Shown here piece by piece: positions 14,558 to 20,535 of a stretch of 20,535 nt of DNA. The position numbers and the translations under genes were made by a program. Each line of letters begins with the position of its first letter. The first letter of the stretch is position 1. The DNA comes from Flavobacterium sp. UBA6203 (GTDB lineage: Bacteria; Bacteroidota; Bacteroidia; Flavobacteriales; Flavobacteriaceae): contig DIST01000008.1 of assembly GCA_002421645.1 (NCBI GenBank), forward strand, positions 1 to 20,535, in the 5' to 3' direction. The notes under the pieces are model-generated. The model ran no database searches. It saw nothing but the letters and a program-made list of their open reading frames with translations, and had not been told where the DNA came from.

Positions 14558-14629
14558 TGTCAAATTTGGCAATTTAGAGACATTAAATAAGTATAAAATA
14601 CTACAAATGCTAGTAATGCATAGTATTTT
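14558..14629 (+). promoter_or_regulatory. Structured leader: operator-like palindrome and hairpin upstream of the CBS-like gene
   Basis: TGTCAAATTTGGCA (14558-14571) is a 14-bp inverted repeat with one mismatch, just after the predicted transcription start. AAAATACTA (14595-14603) and TAGTATTTT (14621-14629) form a perfect 9-bp stem with a 17-nt loop. No known riboswitch is recognised; the arrangement could be an operator plus an mRNA hairpin. Confidence 0.4.
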
Positions 14630-14658
14630 GGAAACATTAAAACAAACTGTATCTTCAT

Positions 14659-15699
14659 ATGAAAGAAGAAATAAAAGCCTATAATAGTGTGTTGGAATTA
14701 ATTGGAAATACACCATTAATCAAACTGAGTAAAGTTTCAGCTGATTTAACAGGTAATTTCTATGCTAAAGTTGAAGCCTTCAACCCAGGACATTCTACAA
14801 AAGACCGCATCGCATTATACATTATTGAAGAAGCTGAAAAACGAGGTATCCTTAAACCTGGTGACACGATTATTGAGACGACTTCAGGAAATACAGGTTT
14901 TAGTTTAGCAATGGTAAGTATCATCAAAGGGTACGATTGTATTTTAGCGGTGAGTTCTAAATCATCAAAAGATAAAATCGATATGTTGCGATCAATGGGA
15001 GCGAAGGTTTATGTTTGCCCAGCGCACGTTTCTGCTGATGATGAGCGTTCTTACTACAATGTTGCAAAACGTTTACACGAAGAAACTAAAGGTTCAGTTT
15101 ACATCAACCAATATTTCAATGATTTAAATATCGATGCCCATTATAGAAGTACAGGTCCAGAAATTTGGGAACAAACTGGAGGTAAAATTACACACCTTGT
15201 TGCTTGTAGTGGAACTGGAGGAACTATTTCGGGAACGGCTCGTTTCTTAAAAGAGAAAAACCCAAATATTAAAGTTTTAGGAGTTGATGCTTTTGGTTCG
15301 GTTTTGAAAAAATACCACGAAACAAAAGAATTTGATAACGCTGAAATTTATCCATACCGTATAGAAGGTTTAGGTAAAAACTTGATTCCAACAGCTACTG
15401 ATTTTGATGTGATTGATAAGTTTATCAAAGTTTCTGACGAAGACAGCGCGCACACAGCAAGAGAATTAGCAAAACGAGAAGGGTTATTCGTAGGATATAC
15501 TTCTGGAGCTGCTTTCCAAGCGGTGAAACAATACGCTGAAGAAGGCGAATTTGATGCTAATAGTAATGTAGTAATCATCTTCCCAGACCACGGTTCAAGA
15601 TACATGAGTAAAGTATTTAGCGATGATTGGATGAACGAGCAAGGTTTCTTTGATTCGGTGAACCAAGAAGAAGCTTTAAAAATTGAAATTATCAAGTAA
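14659..15699 (+). CDS. PLP-dependent cysteine synthase / cystathionine beta-synthase family enzyme
   Basis: A 346-residue fold-type II PLP enzyme. The family carries out beta-replacement on serine, O-acetylserine or similar substrates to make cysteine or cystathionine in the cytoplasm. The start [15 protein letters not shown] (12-26) is typical; Lys48 in GHSTKDRIA forms the Schiff base; SGNTGFSLA (76-84) binds the substrate carboxylate; GTGGTISG (185-192) holds the PLP phosphate. The region around [15 protein letters not shown] and the C terminus [17 protein letters not shown] (in segments) recall the catalytic core of cystathionine beta-synthase more than CysK. No heme-binding N-terminus or C-terminal CBS regulatory pair is present. 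I therefore leave the choice between the two names open. It has its own promoter box and a structured leader. Confidence 0.88.
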   Translation: MKEEIKAYNSVLELIGNTPLIKLSKVSADLTGNFYAKVEAFNPGHSTKDRIALYIIEEAEKRGILKPGDTIIETTSGNTGFSLAMVSIIKGYDCILAVSSKSSKDKIDMLRSMGAKVYVCPAHVSADDERSYYNVAKRLHEETKGSVYINQYFNDLNIDAHYRSTGPEIWEQTGGKITHLVACSGTGGTISGTARFLKEKNPNIKVLGVDAFGSVLKKYHETKEFDNAEIYPYRIEGLGKNLIPTATDFDVIDKFIKVSDEDSAHTARELAKREGLFVGYTSGAAFQAVKQYAEEGEFDANSNVVIIFPDHGSRYMSKVFSDDWMNEQGFFDSVNQEEALKIEIIK

Positions 15700-15717
15700 T
15701 TGATTTTTTTGTTTTGT

Positions 15718-15750
15718 GGGCACGGAATGCAATTCCGCGCTATCGGGATT
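15718..15750. repeat. Short palindromic intergenic repeat
   Basis: GCACGGAAT (15720-15728) and ATTCCGCGC (15732-15740) are inverted arms with one mismatch and a 3-nt loop, followed by TATCGGGATT. It lies between the convergent CBS-like and transglutaminase-like genes and is much more GC-rich than its surroundings. It shares the CTATCGGG-type core with the repeat near prfB and is probably a dispersed flavobacterial repeat; it may help end transcription. Confidence 0.55.
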
Positions 15751-15766
15751 CTACGTTATAGTTTTT

Positions 15767-16900
15767 TTATTCTGGTTTTGTCCAAAATAGATTTGGATTA
15801 TTCGTTTTATAATAAATGAATTTTACTCCTGTTGAATTATTTGTTTGTTCTTTCATTTGTGGTGTTTGTTCAATACCATCTAATGGTAACAATTCAACAT
15901 ACGTTACTTCTTTACCACTTTTCCAAGTTTCAGAGTCATATTCACTAACTAAAGGAGTTTGAAGTCTGTACAAATTTTTTGCCATATAATTTTCAAGATA
16001 ATCTTCTTTTGTCTGTAAGTTTTCTCTATTCCAATTAGCATCTGCATTAAGAACCAAAGGCAGTCCTTTTACAAGTCTTTCTCTAACTTCTTGTATTCCT
16101 AATAAATTTCCTTTTTCATCCATTACATATGAGTCAAAAGTTGGATCAATCCAAATCCATTTTTTCAATTCTTTGCTGTAAACCATATTGATTACGTGAC
16201 AGTCATCAAATTTTGTTTCTTTTGGCATGCAAGTAATGTATCTTGATTTTATCCCCATTGAAAGGTAACATTCATTAAGAATTGTAGCTAACATTCGGCA
16301 ATTCACTCCACGATTTTCAACTTTACAAACATTGATTAACTCAATTGCATTTTTAAGTGTTGGATTATCTGAACTTCCGTCGTGTTTAACCAGGTTATGT
16401 ACCCAATGAAGTAAATTAAATATTTGAGAAAGTTCGCTTCCTTTTCCTGCAATGGAATCTAATTTTAAATCTTGTCTGATTTTTTGTAGGTTAGGATTTT
16501 CAGCTGATTGATATGTGAATTTCGGAACAAATCGATTGTCAGTATAATCATATTTTCCAGCATTTTTTAAAATATCTAATCGTGAAGGCTTATGTTTAAT
16601 TTGCGTTCGTGCAGAATCCTTTCCATTTAGTAAAATAATAAAATTGTATTGTTTTTTTGGGTCAACTTTAAATGATATAGAATCAATGTCTGTGTAAAAT
16701 GTAACTTTTTTTGCAGAAGTTGTATAAATATCTAATTTTTCCTCTGGAACGATTGTCCAAGCGTTTTTTCTTAATTGGTTGTCATCTTTTATATCAACGC
16801 TTTTTGAGTGTGCTTTGATAATTGGTAATTTCTTTTGTGCAAAAATTGTTTGTCCAATTAAAATTGAAAAAAGAAAAGTAAAATAAATTGTATGTTTCAT
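15767..16900 (-). CDS. Exported transglutaminase-like (papain-fold) protein
   Basis: A 377-residue protein with signal peptide MKHTIYFTFLFSILIGQTIFAQ. Residues ~150-260 match the transglutaminase-core fold. The likely triad is Cys201 in GVNCRMLATILNE, His235 in DCHVINMVY and Asp252 in WIWIDPTFDSY. Such bacterial exported proteins act as peptidases or protein/peptide-modifying enzymes; cross-linking activity should not be assumed. Residues ~30-110 form a beta-rich N-terminal domain and residues ~270-377 have no recognised motif. The gene ends 67 bp after the convergent CBS-like stop. It lies 71 bp downstream of the M1-like peptidase gene on the same strand, so the two may be transcribed together. 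No exact -7 box precedes it. Confidence 0.85.
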   Translation of the reverse strand: MKHTIYFTFLFSILIGQTIFAQKKLPIIKAHSKSVDIKDDNQLRKNAWTIVPEEKLDIYTTSAKKVTFYTDIDSISFKVDPKKQYNFIILLNGKDSARTQIKHKPSRLDILKNAGKYDYTDNRFVPKFTYQSAENPNLQKIRQDLKLDSIAGKGSELSQIFNLLHWVHNLVKHDGSSDNPTLKNAIELINVCKVENRGVNCRMLATILNECYLSMGIKSRYITCMPKETKFDDCHVINMVYSKELKKWIWIDPTFDSYVMDEKGNLLGIQEVRERLVKGLPLVLNADANWNRENLQTKEDYLENYMAKNLYRLQTPLVSEYDSETWKSGKEVTYVELLPLDGIEQTPQMKEQTNNSTGVKFIYYKTNNPNLFWTKPE

Positions 16901-16971
16901 TTTGTAAATTTATGTTTATTCTGTTATTATTTAGTGCATTTCGTTTAGCACGACCTCAATCTTATATGCCC

Positions 16972-18648
16972 TTATTTATAGAATTTAAATGATTCTAATG
17001 AAGTTTCTTCTGTGTTGAATTTAAAAATTAATTTTAAAACGGATGTTTCATTTTTAATTTCATCAAAGAAAGCAAAGTTAATATATAATAAATTTTTCTC
17101 TTTTGAATAAGAAGCGCTAGCTCCTGTTATCATGCAATTTAAATAGTTCTTTCTTAACTCTTTAAGGTTTTTCAACTCTTCTTTACTTACTGTTATATTG
17201 GTAGAAATAGTATCTGTATTATGACTTAAATAAGCTACAACAGCATTTGAGAATGTTTCTAGTTTAGTACCAACATTAATTTTGAAATAACGATTTTTAT
17301 TAAAAATAGAAGTATCATTCTTATTCCAAATATCATTTAACCTTGATGTTTGTAAAATTTTATAAGATGGATCTACAATTATTCTATTAATGTTTTCAAT
17401 ATTGATTTTTTGTTCTTTTGAAAAAGATAAAGTTTTTAAAGACTTTTGATTGTTTGAGTCTACAATGCTTATTTCAACGTCATAATTCTTTTCAGTATTT
17501 GATTTTATACAAACTTCATTAGGAGAACATTCTGAAATAAAAAAATCAGGAAATAATTCTTCAGTTGAAATATTTTCATATCCCTTTGATTGAAAGAATT
17601 TATTGATATCATCAAGGCTTGTTTTTCTTTCTTTTTCTTTGTTTTTATATAAGTCTGCAAGTTCATTAATAAAGTTTGAATTTCTTAATTGTCTTGAATG
17701 GAAATACATTGGTAGTAATCTATAGGATAATGAATTTATTTGTTTCAAGTCTAAATTTTTTTCCTTTAAGTTATATAATGATTTTTCTCCTTCTAAATTA
17801 AATAATCTTTCATTAATAGATTTGTCAAGCCCTTTTTCACCATATTGTGATATAACATATTGCATAGAAAGAAATTCAGCAATACCCTCGGTTACTGGTC
17901 TTTCTTTTATTATTAATCCATCTTGACCAAACCAAATATGAGCTATTTCGTGAGATACTGTATTTTCTTTATTTTTACCCTTAACCACGTCAGAATTAAA
18001 AACAATTAAGTTTTCGGTAGTTTCACTCGTTTCATTATTAGGAGCAAATACAATTTTGGGTTTTCTTTTTTCTCCAAAATATTTCGCATAATAGTTAAAA
18101 GAGTTGTCCATTCCTATGGTGGCTTTTTTTATCTCGTCTAAATATTCCTTTTCCAAATAATATACTTTAAAACCATTTTCTTCAAAGAAATTAAAATCTC
18201 CAGCAACAATTTTTGGAGAAGTTGTATAAGTTTCTTTTAAATCATCTTTTGATGGAAAAATAATTTTATATTTTTTTGATGAAATTTCAAGATTGAATTT
18301 TTTCAAATCGAAGAAATCTTTTCTTTTTATTCCTGTATACTTCAAATCAGTAATAAAAAAATCATTTTTTAATCTTGAAGCGTTTGTAATGATTTCAAAA
18401 TTGATATTATTTACATTTTGAATTTCGTACTCTTTTAATTTACCTATTTCTCTTAAAAACTTAAATTCTTTTGGATTTAATGAAACTTCTTTTGGAAATA
18501 AATAAATGTCATTATTATTTTCATTAAAAATTTGAGTTACTTGTAAGTTTAAGTATTCATCAATTGTAACTTTAGCAGTTATTTCTTCTTGTGCAGATAA
18601 TAATAAGCAATTTAAAAATATTGTGTAAAATAAAAATTTTCTTTTCAT
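16972..18648 (-). CDS. Exported M1-like zinc metallopeptidase, divergent
   Basis: A 558-residue protein from the ATG at 18648, which gives a clean signal peptide (MKRKFLFYTIFLNCLLLSAQ); a TTG 48 bases upstream would place 16 non-signal residues before it. HEIAHIWFGQ (zinc ligands His233 and His237) followed by VTEGIAEFLS (probable third ligand Glu254) is the gluzincin pattern of M1 peptidases, but the spacing is 16 rather than 18 residues, and no GxMEN motif is visible. The rest, beta-rich before and Asn/Lys/Ile-rich after, is not recognised. Substrate unknown. It may be co-transcribed with the transglutaminase-like gene 71 bp downstream. AT content is high throughout, as for the unknown gene near 6000. 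Confidence 0.78.
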   Translation of the reverse strand: MKRKFLFYTIFLNCLLLSAQEEITAKVTIDEYLNLQVTQIFNENNNDIYLFPKEVSLNPKEFKFLREIGKLKEYEIQNVNNINFEIITNASRLKNDFFITDLKYTGIKRKDFFDLKKFNLEISSKKYKIIFPSKDDLKETYTTSPKIVAGDFNFFEENGFKVYYLEKEYLDEIKKATIGMDNSFNYYAKYFGEKRKPKIVFAPNNETSETTENLIVFNSDVVKGKNKENTVSHEIAHIWFGQDGLIIKERPVTEGIAEFLSMQYVISQYGEKGLDKSINERLFNLEGEKSLYNLKEKNLDLKQINSLSYRLLPMYFHSRQLRNSNFINELADLYKNKEKERKTSLDDINKFFQSKGYENISTEELFPDFFISECSPNEVCIKSNTEKNYDVEISIVDSNNQKSLKTLSFSKEQKINIENINRIIVDPSYKILQTSRLNDIWNKNDTSIFNKNRYFKINVGTKLETFSNAVVAYLSHNTDTISTNITVSKEELKNLKELRKNYLNCMITGASASYSKEKNLLYINFAFFDEIKNETSVLKLIFKFNTEETSLESFKFYK

Positions 18649-18730
18649 AGATTTATTTTGTTGATTTTTTTGAACAACATAGCATACAGCTATCAAATAA
18701 CTTAACGAAGTTTATATATAGCTAATATAT

Positions 18731-18763
18731 AAAAAAATCCTCACAATTTCTTGCAAGGATTTC
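18731..18763 (-). terminator. Rho-independent terminator after yebC
   Basis: On the - strand AAATCCT (18762-18756) pairs with AGGATTT (18741-18735), with CAA/TTG pairing inside the loop, and the stem is followed by a run of T (TTTTTTT). It lies 22 bp after the YebC stop. An AT-rich palindrome (TTATATAT at 18712-18719, ATATATAA at 18725-18732) directly follows. Confidence 0.75.
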
Positions 18764-18784
18764 AATATTAAGACAGAAAAAGAA

Positions 18785-19504
18785 TTACTCAGCGCTTTCT
18801 TGCATTGTATGATAAACGTTCATCACGTCATCGTCTTCTTCAATTTTTTCTAATAGTTTTTCAACATCTGCTACTTGTTCAGGTGTTAATTCTTTTGTTA
18901 CTTGTGGAATTCTTTCAAATCCAGAAGATAAGATTTCTAATCCACGAGCTTCAAGTTCTTTTTGGATAGCACCAAAACTTTCAAAAGGAGCGTACATTAA
19001 AATACCGTCTTCATCTGCAAAGATTTCTTCTACACCAAAATCAATCATTTCTAATTCTAGTTCTTCCACATCTTGTCCTTCTGCTGGAATTCTAAAATTA
19101 CACGTATGATCAAACATAAATTCAACCGAACCTTGTGTTCCCATTGTTCCATTACATTTGTTGAAGTAACTTCTAATGTTAGCAACCGTTCTGTTGTTGT
19201 TATCGGTAGCCGTTTCAATCAAAATAGCAATACCGTGAGGTGCATAGCCTTCAAATAATACTTCTTTATAGTTAGCTGTATCTTTATCCGATGCTTTTTT
19301 AATGGCACGCTCTACGTTTTCCTTGGGCATATTCGCTGCTTTCGCATTTTGAATAACCGCTCTTAAACGTGCATTAGTTTCAGGATTTGGACCGCCTTCT
19401 TTTACGGCAATTACGATATCTTTTCCAATTCTTGTAAACGTTTTAGCCATTGCTGACCAACGTTTCATTTTACGGGCTTTTCTAAATTCAAACGCTCTTC
19501 CCAT
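18785..19504 (-). CDS. YebC/PmpR (TACO1) family protein
   Basis: A 239-residue cytoplasmic protein of the highly conserved YebC family. It opens with MGRAFEFRKARKMKRWSAMAKTFTRIGKDI (in segments), has NARLRAVIQNAKAANMPKENVERAIKKA at about 44-71, YKEVLFEGYAPHGIAI near 78-93, and TDNNNRTVANIRSYFNKCNGTMGTQGSVEFMF near 99-130, all family hallmarks; the C terminus is acidic. Older annotation calls it a DNA-binding transcriptional regulator. Relatives including mitochondrial TACO1 act in translation, helping ribosomes through difficult stretches such as polyproline. Which role applies here cannot be told. The start gives the standard family N terminus. A full promoter lies 48 bp upstream and a terminator follows the stop, so it is likely a single-gene unit. 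Confidence 0.95.
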   Translation of the reverse strand: MGRAFEFRKARKMKRWSAMAKTFTRIGKDIVIAVKEGGPNPETNARLRAVIQNAKAANMPKENVERAIKKASDKDTANYKEVLFEGYAPHGIAILIETATDNNNRTVANIRSYFNKCNGTMGTQGSVEFMFDHTCNFRIPAEGQDVEELELEMIDFGVEEIFADEDGILMYAPFESFGAIQKELEARGLEILSSGFERIPQVTKELTPEQVADVEKLLEKIEEDDDVMNVYHTMQESAE

Positions 19505-19551
19505 TTCTATATAATTTCAATATTCTTAATTCGTTGTTCAAAATTTCGATG

Positions 19552-19581
19552 CAAAAATAATAATTTCAAGGTCAAATTCAA
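19552..19581 (-). promoter_or_regulatory. Promoter of yebC (TTG - 19 nt - TATTTTTG)
   Basis: On the - strand TTG (19581-19579) is followed after 19 nt by TATTTTTG (19559-19552), matching both Bacteroidota promoter elements (-33 TTG and -7 TAnnTTTG) at normal spacing. It is the best promoter in the window. The predicted leader is about 43 nt. Confidence 0.65.
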
Positions 19582-19600
19582 GGTCAATTTCAATTTTCAA
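19565..19600. repeat. 12-bp tandem repeat overlapping the yebC promoter
   Basis: Two near-perfect units, TTCAAGGTCAAA (19565-19576) and TTCAAGGTCAAT (19577-19588), are followed by a weaker third, TTCAATTTTCAA (19589-19600). The -33 TTG of the yebC promoter and part of its spacer lie inside the repeat. Confidence 0.65.
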
Positions 19601-19624
19601 ATTTGTACTTGCCCTTGTTCTTGA

Positions 19625-20535
19625 TTATTTTTTGTAAAACGGCATTTTAACCACTTTCGCTTTAATATCTTTATTTCTAATTCTAATGTAAATTTCAGAA
19701 TCTGGTGTAGCTAAAGCTGTTGGAACATATCCCATTCCGATAGCAATTCCCATTGAAGGTGATTGTGTTCCAGAAGTTACGATTCCAACTACATTTCCGT
19801 TTGCATCAGCAATTTCGTAATCGTGACGAGGAATTCCTCTTTCGATCATTTCGAAACCAACTAATTTACGAGAAACACCTGCTTCTTTTTGTTTTTTCAA
19901 GTTTTCTGAATTCGTGAATTCTTTATCGAATTTCGTAATCCATCCTAAACCTGCTTCTAATGGCGAAGTCGTATCGTTGATGTCGTTTCCGTATAAACAG
20001 AATCCCATTTCTAAACGTAACGTATCACGCGCTGCTAATCCAATTGGTTTGATTCCGAATGCTGCACCCGCTTCAAAAACTTTGTTCCAAATGTATTCTG
20101 CATCTTCGTTTTTAAAGTAAATTTCAAATCCTCCCGAACCCGTATAACCAGTAGCCGAAACAATTACATCGCTTTTTCCTGCGAAATCACCAATTTGGAA
20201 TGTGTAATATCCCATATTAGCTAAATCAATAGAAGTCAAGGATTGCATAGCTTCTGCCGCTTTTGGTCCTTGAATCGCTAATAAAGAATAGTCATCCGAA
20301 AGGTTTTGCATGTCCACACCTAAATCATTGTGCGATGAAATCCAATTCCAATCTTTTTCAATGTTAGAAGCATTTACCACCAACATATAGTGATTATCTG
20401 CCACTTTATAAACGATTAAATCGTCAACAATTCCGCCTTCGTTATTTGGTAAACAAGAATATTGTGCTTTTCCATCAACTAATTTAGAAGCGTCATTTGA
20501 AGTTACTTTTTGAATTAAAGCCAACGCATTTTCTC
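19625..20535 (-). CDS. gcvT: Glycine cleavage system T protein (aminomethyltransferase), 5' end outside window
   Basis: The frame is open to the right edge, reading [18 protein letters not shown] at the cut, so roughly the first 50-60 residues are missing from an enzyme of about 360. It is the tetrahydrofolate-dependent T protein of the glycine cleavage complex, taking the aminomethyl group from lipoyl-H protein to give methylene-THF and ammonia. Visible family motifs include [28 protein letters not shown] (a core folate-binding region), [23 protein letters not shown] and [12 protein letters not shown]. The C-terminal end ([21 protein letters not shown]) is complete. The gene is followed by the yebC promoter region, transcribed in the same direction. 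Other gcv genes are not in view. With threonine aldolase elsewhere in the window it points to glycine and one-carbon metabolism. Confidence 0.95.
   Translation of the reverse strand, partial: ENALALIQKVTSNDASKLVDGKAQYSCLPNNEGGIVDDLIVYKVADNHYMLVVNASNIEKDWNWISSHNDLGVDMQNLSDDYSLLAIQGPKAAEAMQSLTSIDLANMGYYTFQIGDFAGKSDVIVSATGYTGSGGFEIYFKNEDAEYIWNKVFEAGAAFGIKPIGLAARDTLRLEMGFCLYGNDINDTTSPLEAGLGWITKFDKEFTNSENLKKQKEAGVSRKLVGFEMIERGIPRHDYEIADANGNVVGIVTSGTQSPSMGIAIGMGYVPTALATPDSEIYIRIRNKDIKAKVVKMPFYKK

Noticed and set aside
14607..14684. A 25-residue frame overlapping the start of the CBS-like gene as an upstream regulatory ORF
   Set aside because: It is short, has no ribosome-binding signal, starts in a hairpin loop and has no recognisable peptide; it may be chance.
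18649..18696. Longer N terminus for the M1-like peptidase from a TTG at 18696
   Set aside because: It would put 16 residues in front of a clear signal peptide that starts at the ATG at 18648.
1..20535. tRNA, rRNA, integrase, transposase, prophage or defence genes
   Set aside because: No such sequence was seen on either strand; gaps between genes are all under 180 bp and are accounted for by the repeats and promoters listed.

Overview
The window reads as ordinary chromosome of a low-GC Bacteroidota, most likely Flavobacteriaceae and close to Flavobacterium. The evidence is the AT-rich coding and intergenic sequence, start codons without Shine-Dalgarno motifs, several Bacteroidota-type -7 boxes (TAnnTTTG), flavobacterial-style intergenic repeats, and gene content such as a short MenE, HU-like and YbaB proteins, and secreted M1 and S9 peptidases. 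All of this is read from sequence and family knowledge; no database search was run.

Layout: a CPBP membrane protease (cut by the left edge) overlaps menE on the + strand. A shared hairpin terminator separates them from a secreted M1 aminopeptidase and a large RluA-type pseudouridine synthase on the - strand. A divergent promoter then serves a small antitoxin-like gene, followed by an 11-codon toxin remnant and an AT-rich secreted protein of unknown function. Next, on the - strand, come an acyl-CoA carboxylase carboxyltransferase subunit and prfB (release factor 2), which carries an intact programmed +1 frameshift. A nested intergenic repeat precedes threonine aldolase and a TSUP permease (+). 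HU-like and YbaB/EbfC nucleoid proteins follow (-), then a secreted S9 oligopeptidase and a cysteine synthase/cystathionine beta-synthase-like enzyme (+). The right part is all on the - strand: a secreted transglutaminase-like protein, a divergent M1-like metallopeptidase, YebC, and the 3' part of gcvT, cut by the right edge.

Functional themes are amino-acid metabolism (threonine aldolase, GcvT and the CBS-like enzyme all touch glycine, serine or cysteine), translation (RF2, YebC, pseudouridine synthase), nucleoid proteins, and exported peptidases or envelope proteins. No CRISPR array, tRNA, rRNA, prophage, transposase or clear new multi-gene system is visible. The most interesting signals are the RF2 recoding site, which keeps a full-length Shine-Dalgarno match in a phylum whose ribosomes hide the anti-Shine-Dalgarno; the decayed toxin-antitoxin pair on a symmetric bidirectional promoter; the long N-terminal module of the RluA protein; and several structured intergenic repeats.
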